64,000 nucleotides of DNA, taken from assembly GCA_947087645.1 (NCBI GenBank), contig CAMUDN010000001.1, positions 62,001 to 126,000 on the forward strand, in the 5' to 3' direction. Made by a program: the position numbers and the translations under genes. This DNA is from an uncultured Bulleidia sp. (GTDB lineage Bacteria > Bacillota_I > Bacilli_A > Erysipelotrichales > Erysipelotrichaceae). The notes under the pieces were generated by a model. The model worked only from the letters and a program-made list of their open reading frames with translations, was not told the DNA's origin and did no database searches. This document shows, piece after piece, positions 41,040-49,233 of the stretch (position 1 is its first letter; each line of letters opens with the position of its first letter).

Positions 41040-41668
41040 TGAGCAAATACCTCCCCAGCCTTTAAAGCTGCCTTTTCAGTGAAAACAACTTTATCGGCAT
41101 TAACAATGTCATAAACATTAAGGCTTGTTACCGTTGTTACCATTGCATTTGGTAAATTACGCATTGACATATAAGCATTGTCAAAATCTTCAGATGTTTC
41201 AGCAACAAATAATGTTTTTCGATCAAAATTAAAAGCCTTTAATAAAGAAACAGCCTTTTTAGTTTTAATTTCTGCAAAATCTAAATTTTCAATTAATGTA
41301 AAATTTTGCTCTTGAACTTTTTCTGATAATGCCGAGCATAATGCTAAACGACGAACTTTACGATTTGTTTTAACACCATATTTACGAGGTTGTGGACCAA
41401 AAACAATTGCCCCATGGCGCCATTGAGGTGCTCTTGTTGATCCTTGCCGAGCACGTCCTGTTCCTTTTTGACGGAAAGGCTTTTTACCTGTACCCGAAAC
41501 AAATGCCCGTGTTAAAGTCGAATGTGTTCCTTGTCTTAAACCTGCTTGATAAGCAAGGATGGCATCAAACATAACTTGTTGATGTGGTTCAATAGCAAAC
41601 ACACTATCAGAAATTTCAATCGTCTTAACCGACTTAGCTTCCTGATTGAATACTTCCATTTTAGCCAT
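41036..41668 (-). CDS. rplD: 50S ribosomal protein L4
   Basis: A 210-residue tunnel protein: HSTLTRAFVSGTGKKPFRQKGTGRARQGSTRAPQWRHGAIVFGP-type internal loop (about residues 48-90) that reaches the tunnel, then NLDFAEIKTKKAV. In E. coli L4 represses the S10 operon through the rpsJ leader; the structured leader here could serve that purpose, but this is not shown. Confidence 0.97.
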   Translation of the reverse strand: MAKMEVFNQEAKSVKTIEISDSVFAIEPHQQVMFDAILAYQAGLRQGTHSTLTRAFVSGTGKKPFRQKGTGRARQGSTRAPQWRHGAIVFGPQPRKYGVKTNRKVRRLALCSALSEKVQEQNFTLIENLDFAEIKTKKAVSLLKAFNFDRKTLFVAETSEDFDNAYMSMRNLPNAMVTTVTSLNVYDIVNADKVVFTEKAALKAGEVFAQ

Positions 41669-41679
41669 TTGTCACTCCT

Positions 41680-42438
41680 CTACTTTCCTTCATTTTCTGT
41701 CGTAGCTTCAGAAGATACTTCTTCACTAATTGTTTCCGCTACTTTTTCCAATTCTTCCTCAACTGTGCTTCCAGTATATGAAATGATTTCTAATGGAGTC
41801 ACTTCTTTAACTGGCTTAACAGTTGTCTTAATCATAACTAATCCCTTCTTAGGACCAGGTACATTTCCTTTAACTAAAATATAACCCTCTTCAACATCTA
41901 CTTTTACAACTTGCAGATTTTGATTAGTAGTTGTATAAACACCCTCTTGACCAGGCATAACTGTTCCTTTATTAACAACACCATTATTACGACCGTTCGT
42001 TGCTAAAGAACCGATATGACGATGATGTCCTGAACCATGTGCCATTGGACCTCGTGATGCATTGTTGCGAACAATTGTTCCACTATATCCGTGACCTTTA
42101 CTCGTTCCTTGAACATCAACAACATCACCGGCTTTAAACAAATCAGCTTTAACTTCTGCACCAACCTCAAGATTCATCATTTCATCAGCTTTAATTTCTC
42201 TGATATATTTCTTTGGTGCTGTATTTGCTTTCTTCGCATGACCAATCATAGGTTTATTAGCACGATGTTCTTTAACATCTTCATACCCTAATTGGATAGC
42301 TTCGTATCCATCTATTTCCTTTGTTTTCTTTTGCAGTACAACATTAGGTTTAACATCGATTACCGTGACAGGAATTAAAGTTCCATCAATCGCGAATACC
42401 TGGGTCATACCAAGTTTACGTCCTAGAATACCTTTCAT
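41680..42438 (-). CDS. rplC: 50S ribosomal protein L3
   Basis: A 252-residue protein near the A site: MKGILGRKLGMTQVFAIDGTLIPVTVI, KGHGYSGTIVRNNASRGPMAHGSGHHR, GMPGQ-like VMPGQEGVYTT. I start at the ATG of MKGILGRK; a longer frame adds 15 residues the family lacks. The last 35 residues are an acidic Glu/Thr-rich extension (EEELEKVAETISEEVSSEA) not found in typical L3. Confidence 0.96.
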   Translation of the reverse strand: MKGILGRKLGMTQVFAIDGTLIPVTVIDVKPNVVLQKKTKEIDGYEAIQLGYEDVKEHRANKPMIGHAKKANTAPKKYIREIKADEMMNLEVGAEVKADLFKAGDVVDVQGTSKGHGYSGTIVRNNASRGPMAHGSGHHRHIGSLATNGRNNGVVNKGTVMPGQEGVYTTTNQNLQVVKVDVEEGYILVKGNVPGPKKGLVMIKTTVKPVKEVTPLEIISYTGSTVEEELEKVAETISEEVSSEATTENEGK

Positions 42439-42457
42439 ATTTTCATTCCCGTCCTTT

Positions 42458-42769
42458 CTATAATTTAATTTCGATATCAACACCAGATGGTAAGTCTAAA
42501 CGACTTAATGCATCAATTGTTTCAGCACTTGGGCCAATAATTTCAATTAATCTCTTGTGTGTCCGAATTTCAAATTGTTCGCGAGCATCCTTATATTTAT
42601 GAACTGCTCTCAAAACAGTAATTACTTCTCGTTCAGTAGGTAATGGAACAGGTCCGATAATTTTTTTAGCACCGTGACTATCAACTGTTTTTACAATTTT
42701 TTCACTTGCTGCATCAAGACTTCTGTTCTCGTAAGCCTTCAAACGAATTCTTACTGAGTTCTTTGCCAT
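42458..42769 (-). CDS. rpsJ: 30S ribosomal protein S10
   Basis: First gene of the ribosomal cluster, 103 residues: AKNSVRIRLKAYENRSLDAA, GPVPLPTEREVITVLRAVHKYKDAREQFEIRTHKRLIEI, LDLPSGVDIEIKL. The start is the ATG giving MAKNSV with GGAGGAG upstream; longer in-frame extensions run into the leader. Also known as NusE, acting in transcription antitermination. Confidence 0.97.
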   Translation of the reverse strand: MAKNSVRIRLKAYENRSLDAASEKIVKTVDSHGAKKIIGPVPLPTEREVITVLRAVHKYKDAREQFEIRTHKRLIEIIGPSAETIDALSRLDLPSGVDIEIKL

Positions 42770-42890
42770 GAATTTCTCCTCCTTACATTCACTCCACAAC
42801 CGTGGATCGCTCCATGGAAATTCCCCGGTTATCACGCTCTATGACAACGCACTTAGGCGTGCCGGCAACCTCCCACATCTACGCGAGTGC
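42770..42890 (-). promoter_or_regulatory. Structured 5' leader of the S10 ribosomal operon
   Basis: About 120 bases of untranslated leader are far richer in GC than other intergenic DNA here. Possible helices on the - strand: GCACT-GCGT with ACGC-AGTGC, GTTGTCA with TGATAAC, and CCAC-GGTT-GTGG. A leader of this kind could mediate autoregulation by a ribosomal protein such as L4. I cannot assign it to a known leader family from sequence. Confidence 0.55.
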
Positions 42891-42896
42891 TTAGAT

Positions 42897-42924
42897 AGTT
42901 TATCACAAAAAAAGAAGATTGCAA
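42897..42924 (-). promoter_or_regulatory. Promoter of the S10 ribosomal operon
   Basis: TTGCAA (42924-42919), a 16-base spacer and TAAACT (42902-42897) on the - strand. The -35 box and spacer overlap the hairpin and T run of the upstream gene's terminator. Confidence 0.65.
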
Positions 42925-42945
42925 GTCTTTTTGCTATCTTCTTTT
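42907..42945 (-). terminator. Terminator of the HAD phosphatase gene
   Basis: AAAGAAGAT and ATCTTCTTT form a 9-bp stem followed by a T run on the - strand, 27 bases after the HAD gene stop. It overlaps the S10 operon promoter. Confidence 0.75.
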
Positions 42946-42971
42946 AAAAAACATAAATCCGTTTTTGCTCT

Positions 42972-43646
42972 TTATTTATTTTCCTTCATTTGCCTAAAGA
43001 AACGGTATAGTTCTTCATAATTACTCACTTGTTTCACCGGTAAATCCGTTATTCCTCGACGTTCAAAGCAATACCAAACTGGCAAAAGCCCTGCTTGTAT
43101 AGCACCTACAATATCAGTTGAAAAAGTATCACCAACAAAAGCTACTTCTGAAGGTTGTAAATTCATCTTTGTACAAGCTGCTAAGTAAATTTTTCGATCT
43201 GGCTTAGCTTTACCAAATTGACCAGAAATTAAAATCGGATCAAATAATTTATCCATTTTCAAAGCTTTAATCTTGATCATTTGGCTTTCATATGGCCCAT
43301 TACTAATCATTCCCAACTTAAAATCTTCTTTTAATTCATGCAATACTTCATTAGCTTGGGGCATTAAATATTGATGCTCATGAAAATGGTCATACCAGAG
43401 AACATACATCTTTTCAATATCTAAATCAGGATAAAACTTTTTCTTCAATTGTTCTAATGTAAACCGTTTGTTAATTGTGCCATATTGGTCCCATAATAAA
43501 CAACGTTGCAAAATACTTTCTTTTTTCAACATATCCATATCTAAACTTGGATCTATTTTGCTTAAAAACCAATGAAACATTTTAAATGCTGACAAATAGC
43601 GATAACTAACTGTACCATCAAAATCAAACAATATTCCTTTTATCAT
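42972..43646 (-). CDS. HAD-superfamily hydrolase (subfamily IA)
   Basis: A 224-residue phosphatase-type protein. Motif I is DFDGTVS (residues 8-14), motif II LGMISNGP, motif III the Lys in GKAKPDRKIY, and motif IV VAFVGDTFSTDIVGA. A helical cap domain lies between motifs I and II. The second Asp of motif I is retained, so it should be a phosphatase or phosphoglucomutase-like enzyme; substrate unknown. GAGGTAATT precedes its ATG. It lies just upstream of the S10 operon but has its own terminator. Confidence 0.85.
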   Translation of the reverse strand: MIKGILFDFDGTVSYRYLSAFKMFHWFLSKIDPSLDMDMLKKESILQRCLLWDQYGTINKRFTLEQLKKKFYPDLDIEKMYVLWYDHFHEHQYLMPQANEVLHELKEDFKLGMISNGPYESQMIKIKALKMDKLFDPILISGQFGKAKPDRKIYLAACTKMNLQPSEVAFVGDTFSTDIVGAIQAGLLPVWYCFERRGITDLPVKQVSNYEELYRFFRQMKENK

Positions 43647-43714
43647 AATTACCTCATTTCTATAAAGATATACTGAAAATTACAAATAGTCTAACATGAA
43701 ATTTAAAAAAGGCT

Positions 43715-43723
43715 TGCTATAAT
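43715..43723 (+). promoter_or_regulatory. Extended -10 promoter of the GatZ-like gene
   Basis: TGCTATAAT is an extended -10 (TGn-TATAAT) about 20 bases before the GGAGGG ribosome-binding site; the -35 region is weak. Confidence 0.5.
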
Positions 43724-43744
43724 TAAAACATAGGAGGGATAAAT

Positions 43745-45052
43745 ATGACAAAACATCCTTTAATTCATTTAATTGAATTGCAAAAATCAGGACAAGCCGT
43801 TGGTATTTATTCTGCTTGTACTGCTAACCCACTTGTTATCCGTGCTTGTCTTCAAAAAGCAAAAGACACGCATTCTGTATTATTAGTTGAAGCAACTGCT
43901 AATCAAGTTGATCAATATGGTGGTTACACTGGTATGAAGCCAAGTGACTTTATCACATTCGTTGAGGATTTAGCAAAAAAAGAACAGTTTGACACAAAAC
44001 GAATTATCTTCGGTGGTGATCATTTAGGTCCTTTAACATTTGCCCATTACAATGAAGAAAAAGCAATGGAAGAAGCAGAAGAATTAATTCGTCAATATGT
44101 TTTAGCTGGTTTTACTAAAATTCATATCGATACAAGCATGAAAGTAGCTAGTGATCCCAAAGATATTCGCTTGAGTGATGAAATCATTGCTAATCGTGGT
44201 GCTCGCTTAGCACGAGTAGCCGAAGATGCTTACAAAGAAAGATGCAAAAAGCATCCCGATTCATTACATCCTGTTTATGTTGTTGGTTCTGAAGTTCCTA
44301 TTCCTGGCGGCTCTCAAGAAGCTGTTGATACAGGTATTCAAGTAACTAAAGTTGCTGATTTCAAAAACACTGTTGCAATATTTAAAAAATCTTTCCCTAA
44401 GGAAAGTTGGCCTCATGTTATTGCTGTTGTTGTACAACCAGGTATGGAAGAAAAAGATGCCGGTTGTACAGATTATGATCGGACTAAAGCAGTTGACTTA
44501 ATGGCCAGTATTAAAGAATACTCAAATATAGTTTTCGAAGGACATAGTAGTGACTACCAAACAAGATATAATCTACGGAAACTTGTTGAAGATGGTGTAG
44601 GTATTCTTAAAGTTGGTCCGGGATTGACTTATGCTGCTAGAGAAGCTCTTTTTGCTTTAGCATATGCCGAAAAAGAAGTTTATAAAAATCATCCTGAAAA
44701 ACAAAGTTACTTTATGGAAATATTAGAAGAAGAAATGTTAAAAGAACCTAAATATTTCCAAAAACATTATCATGGTACAGAAGATGAAATTGCTTATAAG
44801 CGTAAATTCAGTTTTTCTGATCGTTCACGTTATTATTTGCCTAAACCAGCTGTACAAAAAGCGATCGATACTTTACTTGCCAACTTTAAAGATGGTGTAC
44901 CTTATGGGGTATTATCTCAATTTTTACCTAGAGAATACACAAGTGTTCGCTGTGGTGAATTAAAAAATGATCCTCTTGCTATTATAAAAGCACATGTTGG
45001 CTTCACAATTGATGAATATTTATATGCTAGTCATCAAGAAAAATTAGGTTAA
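43745..45052 (+). CDS. D-tagatose-bisphosphate aldolase non-catalytic subunit-like protein (GatZ/KbaZ)
   Basis: A 435-residue protein of the GatZ/KbaZ family, which in enterobacteria stabilises the class II tagatose-1,6-bisphosphate aldolase GatY/KbaY. Typical stretches: GIYSACTANPLVIRACL, LVEATANQVDQYGGYTGM, GGDHLGP, HIDTSMK, VGSEVPIPGG, EGHSSDYQT and LKVGPGLTYA. No catalytic GatY or tagatose operon is present, so it may work with a distant partner or have its own activity. Own promoter with an extended -10 (TGCTATAAT) and the GGAGGG ribosome-binding site; terminator downstream. Confidence 0.85.
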   Translation: MTKHPLIHLIELQKSGQAVGIYSACTANPLVIRACLQKAKDTHSVLLVEATANQVDQYGGYTGMKPSDFITFVEDLAKKEQFDTKRIIFGGDHLGPLTFAHYNEEKAMEEAEELIRQYVLAGFTKIHIDTSMKVASDPKDIRLSDEIIANRGARLARVAEDAYKERCKKHPDSLHPVYVVGSEVPIPGGSQEAVDTGIQVTKVADFKNTVAIFKKSFPKESWPHVIAVVVQPGMEEKDAGCTDYDRTKAVDLMASIKEYSNIVFEGHSSDYQTRYNLRKLVEDGVGILKVGPGLTYAAREALFALAYAEKEVYKNHPEKQSYFMEILEEEMLKEPKYFQKHYHGTEDEIAYKRKFSFSDRSRYYLPKPAVQKAIDTLLANFKDGVPYGVLSQFLPREYTSVRCGELKNDPLAIIKAHVGFTIDEYLYASHQEKLG

Positions 45053-45081
45053 TTAATTTATATATCTAATCGATAAAACAT

Positions 45082-45118
45082 AAAAAGTTCTGTTAGAATT
45101 TACTAACAGAACTTTTTA
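45082..45118. terminator. Bidirectional terminator
   Basis: AAAAAGTTCTGTTAG pairs with CTAACAGAACTTTTT around a seven-base loop. It lies between the convergent GatZ-like gene and the membrane-anchored helical protein gene. Confidence 0.85.
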
Positions 45119-45826
45119 ACTTAACTCAATAACTAATTTTTCTAATTCAGACCATTTCTTATGATCTAAAATATCTGCAATTCGATTCACATAAGTTGTA
45201 ACTTTCAATTTTTCATAAGCCTTTTGTAAACAAGATATAGCTAAATCATTTTCCGAACGATAATAATGAGCTAATGAAGCTTTCAAATATAAAACTCCGG
45301 CTGTTGTATCATACTTTCTTGTTTTAGCTGATTTTTCTAGTTCTTTAGCATAACGACCACTCTTATCAATAACTAAAGACACGCTCATCTGTAATTCTTC
45401 TAATAAAGGCTGATATTTTTGTTTCTGCTTAGCTACCAATTTTTTAAAAGTTTCTTTTGCCTGCTGATTATATTCTTGTGCTTTATCAAATTGATGCTGA
45501 CGCATATAATAAGAAAACTCTTTTGCTGTTATAATCATCCTTTCCACTGGTCGTAGACGATAGTGGTCAATTATCGGTACAAGTTGTTGAACCAATTCAT
45601 CATCAGCAGATAAAAAAGCAGCATCTAATTTCATCAATGTTCTTAGTTTACGACTAAAAAACAATTTACTCATAAATGCATTTAATTGTTTATAATATTC
45701 CTTATAATCTTGTTTTTGATAAAGTAGAATAGACAAAATAGCTACTTGTCTTTGTGATATAAATAAATATAATACATATAAAATTAATGACACAACAAAA
45801 AATATAACAATTAATTTCCAATCCAT
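45116..45826 (-). CDS. Membrane-anchored helical-repeat protein of unknown function
   Basis: A 236-residue protein with one N-terminal TM helix (about 4-23, LIVIFFVVSLILYVLYLF) and a long, mostly helical cytoplasmic or extracellular part rich in Lys, Gln and Tyr. The C-terminal half (LYLKASLAHYYRSENDLAISCLQKAYEKL) has the look of tetratricopeptide repeats. I cannot assign a family. GGGGTAG lies before its ATG, and it is divergently arranged with a small membrane-protein gene, sharing a short promoter region. Confidence 0.7.
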   Translation of the reverse strand: MDWKLIVIFFVVSLILYVLYLFISQRQVAILSILLYQKQDYKEYYKQLNAFMSKLFFSRKLRTLMKLDAAFLSADDELVQQLVPIIDHYRLRPVERMIITAKEFSYYMRQHQFDKAQEYNQQAKETFKKLVAKQKQKYQPLLEELQMSVSLVIDKSGRYAKELEKSAKTRKYDTTAGVLYLKASLAHYYRSENDLAISCLQKAYEKLKVTTYVNRIADILDHKKWSELEKLVIELS

Positions 45827-45914
45827 AATTTCTACCCCATTTACTATTATATATACTAAAACTGCTTTTTTATCAATTAACTTCGTTGTATCATTAGATA
45901 ATAAGGAGAAAGTT

Positions 45915-46106
45915 ATGCCTCAATATATTGTACCTATTGTCCTTTTTATTATGTTTTTATCTTTCCTTTTTTGGCAAAATAATAAAAAAAAACATGCTAT
46001 TAAAAATAAAAAACAAGACTATCATATTGAATTAAGTGAAGTTATTCAGAAAAGATACTTTGATGAATATGAAAAAGAACAAGCTAAGCAACATAAAAAT
46101 ATATAA
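45915..46106 (+). CDS. Small single-TM membrane protein
   Basis: A 63-residue protein: one TM helix (residues 5-22, IVPIVLFIMFLSFLFW) and a Lys-rich cytoplasmic tail (NNKKKHAIKNKKQDYH, then EKEQAKQHKN). AATAAGGAGAAAG is a good ribosome-binding site and a terminator follows directly, so it is likely real. Function unknown. Confidence 0.65.
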   Translation: MPQYIVPIVLFIMFLSFLFWQNNKKKHAIKNKKQDYHIELSEVIQKRYFDEYEKEQAKQHKNI

Positions 46107-46139
46107 AAGTGATTGCGTAATTTAACACAATCACTTTTT
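46105..46139. terminator. Bidirectional terminator
   Basis: AAAAGTGATTG and CAATCACTTTT flank a 13-base loop between the convergent small membrane-protein gene and the PTS IIA gene. Confidence 0.8.
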
Positions 46140-46150
46140 ATTTGTTACCA

Positions 46151-46459
46151 TTAACTAATCCTATTGTATAAGGCAATAAACTTTTTGGCCATTATACTAA
46201 ATGTTTCAGCACTCATAAGTAAATCTTCAGCATGTATTAATAATAAATGTGGTTCAATCTTAACCCCATTGGCAATTTCTGTTAATAACTCAGCATGAAC
46301 CCGATGACCTTCTTTATAACATCGATCACCTTTCTTCATTTCATCTAAATACTTTTCTTTTGTTCCACTTTCTGCGGCATCTATTGCACACAAATAATGA
46401 GAACGAGCCATGCCCATTAAAGAAATCAATTTAAAAGCTATTGCTTCTTCTTTACCCAT
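46151..46459 (-). CDS. PTS lactose/cellobiose-type EIIA component
   Basis: A protein of about 102 residues of the Lac family EIIA, a trimeric helical phosphocarrier. The phosphorylated histidine lies in LLLIHAEDLLMSAETF near residue 76. The start is the ATG directly after a GTG that touches the IIB stop codon; either is possible. It pairs with the IIB gene just upstream. No IIC permease or hydrolase is adjacent, so the pair serves a distant permease or a regulatory purpose. Confidence 0.88.
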   Translation of the reverse strand: MGKEEAIAFKLISLMGMARSHYLCAIDAAESGTKEKYLDEMKKGDRCYKEGHRVHAELLTEIANGVKIEPHLLLIHAEDLLMSAETFSIMAKKFIALYNRIS

Positions 46460-46462
46460 CAC

Positions 46463-46771
46463 CTATTTATCACCCAATAATTTTTCTGCCACACTAAGTA
46501 CGCCTTTACCATCCATTAGACCATACATTTGCATAGGTATATCACCGATTTTATAATCGGGATAATCTGCTTTTAATTCATCCATTTTATAACGTACCTG
46601 TGGACCTAATAAACAAACATCAGCTTCTTTTGCGTGTTGCTCAAACTCACTTAAAGAAAAAGCCGCAATATCATAATCTTTACCACTCATCTTTGCAGCC
46701 TCTTGCATCTTATTTACTAATAAACTAGTTGACATGCCGGCAGCACAAAACAAACGAATTTTCTTTGACAT
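46463..46771 (-). CDS. PTS lactose/cellobiose-type EIIB component
   Basis: A 102-residue EIIB with the phosphocysteine at residue 9 in LFCAAGMSTSLLVNKM, the P-loop-like signature of the cellobiose/chitobiose class. The C-terminal half contains CLLGPQVRYKMDELK, also typical. TAGGAGAAC precedes the ATG. The 200 bases upstream contain no other recognisable gene. Confidence 0.9.
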   Translation of the reverse strand: MSKKIRLFCAAGMSTSLLVNKMQEAAKMSGKDYDIAAFSLSEFEQHAKEADVCLLGPQVRYKMDELKADYPDYKIGDIPMQMYGLMDGKGVLSVAEKLLGDK

Positions 46772-46976
46772 AATAGTTCTCCTAATTAATATATACTATT
46801 CTATTTTTATTATAATTCAAATATACTGATTTTAGTTCTTTTTAATAAATTTTCCTTCTTTTTAAAAGATATTATATTCTTTATCAAATATCATTTGTTT
46901 AATCATCACTCTATATCCTAGAATTTTACTTCTTTCTCATTTATAATATTGTTGATAAAATTTTATAGGAGGTTAT

Positions 46977-47882
46977 ATGCCTAATAAAAAAGTATGTGAC
47001 TTTGATTTAAGAGATGGTGGTATTTTCCATAACCGATTAGAAAAATTATCTGATGGTCATTATATATGTAAATACTGTAAAGCAATTATAAAAAAATATA
47101 ACTTGCCTCTACGCTTTGATATTTTTCAAATGCTTGTAACAGCCCAAGCTCAAATGGTTGATACTGTGATGGATAGTTATTTAAAAAATCATTCAGTTGA
47201 AGAAATTATAGCTACTCATTATCCCTTACCGAAAATGAAATTACATAATGGTGAACATTGTATAAATGCTGTTAGTGCTAGTCAAATCATTATGCTTAAT
47301 CAATTACCAAAACAAAAAATTACAACCTCTATTGCCGAAATTGAAAAATCATCAATTGCTAATATTGCTGATGCTAAAGAAAGAAGTGGCAGTCAAAAAA
47401 TAGAAGGTATTTTATACGAAACAGAAGCTGCCTTATATTTTATTAGTGAAAATTACATTAATGTTCATCGTTTAGGGTATATCAAACGGAATCTTGCCGA
47501 TAATGAATATATACACGTTAATACGCCAACTAAAAATTTCACTTATAAAGTTCAATTTACAGACATGTTTTTCTTACGTGAACGTTTTTTTCAAAAAATT
47601 AATAATATTATTAATCATAAAGATAATAAATTAATCTTTATAAGTAATGATAATTTATTTACTGTTACGCCTGGTATATATGATGTTCCTAAAAATCTAA
47701 AACCGGGTGAATATAATGTCAAAGCTATTCGTGATGCCGGCTTACATATTAAAGATATTCATGGTCATGTTAAAGACTATGATGAAAATGAAGAATCAAT
47801 AACTTTACCTGATGGTGGTATTTTAGAAGTTACAGGTGAATATCAATTAGAATGGATAGATAAAAAAACTAATAAACATTAA
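46977..47882 (+). CDS. Unknown protein with N-terminal zinc-ribbon-like motif
   Basis: A 301-residue protein that I do not recognise as a whole. The N-terminus has C7 and a later CKYC (residues about 32-35), with His between them (a DUF4428-like partial zinc ribbon, as in proteins with CDxC...CxxC). The central part is mixed alpha/beta (ALYFISENYINVHRLGY) and the C-terminus has beta-type segments (FTVTPGIYDVPKNLKPGEYNVKAI, SITLPDGGILEVTGEYQLEWI). AGGAGG lies six bases before ATG. It is followed after 33 bases by an ECF transporter gene on the same strand. Confidence 0.65.
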   Translation: MPNKKVCDFDLRDGGIFHNRLEKLSDGHYICKYCKAIIKKYNLPLRFDIFQMLVTAQAQMVDTVMDSYLKNHSVEEIIATHYPLPKMKLHNGEHCINAVSASQIIMLNQLPKQKITTSIAEIEKSSIANIADAKERSGSQKIEGILYETEAALYFISENYINVHRLGYIKRNLADNEYIHVNTPTKNFTYKVQFTDMFFLRERFFQKINNIINHKDNKLIFISNDNLFTVTPGIYDVPKNLKPGEYNVKAIRDAGLHIKDIHGHVKDYDENEESITLPDGGILEVTGEYQLEWIDKKTNKH

Positions 47883-47915
47883 ATTTATTAGTTTTTATTA
47901 GAAAGTAGGATTATT

Positions 47916-48407
47916 ATGAAAACATTTCGCTTTACATTAATGGCTCTTTTTATGGCTCTCGTTGTTGTTTTATCATCATTCGGTATAAATGTTCCTGGTG
48001 GTCATTTATATTTAAATGATGTCGCTATTGTCTTAGCTGCTCTTTTGTTCAATCCTAAAGAAGCATTTATTGTCTGTGGTATTGGTGCTTTTTTAGGCGA
48101 TCTTTTTTTCTATCCAACGCCCATGTTCGTTTCACTGATTACACATGGTTTACAAGGCTATGTTATCGCCTTTTTAGCCCATAAAGATGGTCAACTTGTA
48201 TCCCCTAAAAAATGTTGTTTAGCTGTCTTTGTTGGTGCTTTAATTATGATCGTTGGTTATACTTTAGGTCGAGCTTTTATTTATGCTACTATCCAAAAAT
48301 CGCTAATTAAATTACCTTTCCAAATTCTCCAAGCTGGTATTGGTGCTATCTTCGGATATTTTTTACGTCATTATGCCATACCTAAAGAAATAGAAAGCAA
48401 ATTATGA
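47916..48407 (+). CDS. ECF transporter S component
   Basis: A 163-residue integral membrane protein with about five hydrophobic helices: RFTLMALFMALVVVLSS, LNDVAIVLAALLFNPKEAFIVCGIGAFLGDLF and the C-terminal QILQAGIGAIFGYFL. The fold and pattern match ECF-type vitamin transporter S components, which pair with a shared EcfAA'T module encoded elsewhere. Its substrate cannot be read from sequence. The stop codon overlaps the chorismate mutase start (ATGATGA), suggesting a functional link. Confidence 0.8.
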   Translation: MKTFRFTLMALFMALVVVLSSFGINVPGGHLYLNDVAIVLAALLFNPKEAFIVCGIGAFLGDLFFYPTPMFVSLITHGLQGYVIAFLAHKDGQLVSPKKCCLAVFVGALIMIVGYTLGRAFIYATIQKSLIKLPFQILQAGIGAIFGYFLRHYAIPKEIESKL

Positions 48408-48685
48408 TGAATCAATTGGATCAAGCTCGTTTAGCAATCAATAAAATCGATAAAGAATTAGCTCTTTTATTTGTTAAAAGAATGTTAATGGTAAAAAAAA
48501 TTATACAATATAAAAAGGAACATAATATACCTATTTATGATTCATCACGAGAAGAATATTTAATTAATCAAAATAGTACTTATCTTCCTGATACATCACT
48601 TTTACCATATTATCAACAGTGGCTGAAAGAGACTTTAGCTGTTTCAAAATTGTATCAATCGCATTTAATAAAAAAAGATATTTAA
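48404..48685 (+). CDS. Chorismate mutase, AroQ type (short)
   Basis: A 93-residue helical protein of the AroQ fold: LDQARLAINKIDKELALLFVKRMLMVKKIIQYKKEHNIPIYDSSREE is the classic chorismate mutase N-terminal helix-turn with conserved Arg, Lys and Asp residues. It would convert chorismate to prephenate for Phe and Tyr synthesis. It is translationally coupled to an ECF S component, an unusual pairing. AroQ-type folds can have other roles, so activity is not certain. Confidence 0.78.
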   Translation: MMNQLDQARLAINKIDKELALLFVKRMLMVKKIIQYKKEHNIPIYDSSREEYLINQNSTYLPDTSLLPYYQQWLKETLAVSKLYQSHLIKKDI

Positions 48686-48708
48686 CAGTACTTGTTAAAT
48701 ATCTTTTT
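48672..48708. terminator. Terminator of the ECF/chorismate mutase unit
   Basis: AAAAAGATATTTAACA pairs with TGTTAAATATCTTTTT around a short loop. It overlaps the chorismate mutase stop and can also serve the convergent regulator gene. Confidence 0.85.
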
Positions 48709-48731
48709 ATATAAAGCGATTAATTATATTC

Positions 48732-49169
48732 CTAAAACTCTTCTAATATTTGATAAAGAATTTTATGTAAATACTTTATATCGTCTTTTGTAAAAGGAAC
48801 ACAAGTTGCAATATGTTTAGGAATTTCTAAACATTTCTTACGCATATCTAAACCTTCCTCAGTTAAATGGACAATAACTACCCGCTCATCAATTGTTGAA
48901 TGTACTCTCTTTAACCATTTTTTGTTTTCCATTTTCTTTAAGATTGGTGTTAATGTACCACTATCTAAATATAGCTTAACACATAAATCACCAACGCTTA
49001 AATCATTTTCCTCCCACAAAGCCAATAGAACAACATATTGTATATATGATAAATCTAATGGTTTTAAAAATGGCGTATACATACCTGTTATTTTTCTTGC
49101 TGCTGCATACAATGGAAAACAAGCTTGATTTGAAAGCTTTAAAATATCGTACTTACTTTTAGCACGCAT
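48732..49169 (-). CDS. MarR-family peroxide-type regulator (OhrR-like)
   Basis: A 145-residue winged-helix repressor. The N-terminus, SNQACFPLYAAARKITGMYTPFLKPLDLSYIQYVVLLALWEE, matches OhrR/MgrA-type proteins and has the conserved peroxide-sensing cysteine (C17). The winged helix (VGDLCVKLYLDSGTLTPILKKMENKKWLKR, then DERVVIVHLTEEG) follows. OhrR normally controls ohr, an organic hydroperoxide peroxidase; no ohr lies in this window. Its promoter carries two GTATAC repeats at the -35 and -10, so it probably represses itself. Confidence 0.85.
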   Translation of the reverse strand: MRAKSKYDILKLSNQACFPLYAAARKITGMYTPFLKPLDLSYIQYVVLLALWEENDLSVGDLCVKLYLDSGTLTPILKKMENKKWLKRVHSTIDERVVIVHLTEEGLDMRKKCLEIPKHIATCVPFTKDDIKYLHKILYQILEEF

Positions 49170-49233
49170 TATTTTTTTCCTCCTTTGCTTTAATCATATA
49201 AATTCTACATCTTCCAATGTTTTTCTTACTTTT

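Noticed and set aside
42770..42890. A 29-codon upstream ORF in the S10 leader (starting MWEVAGTPK)
   Set aside because: No Shine-Dalgarno site, and the region is better explained as a structured leader.
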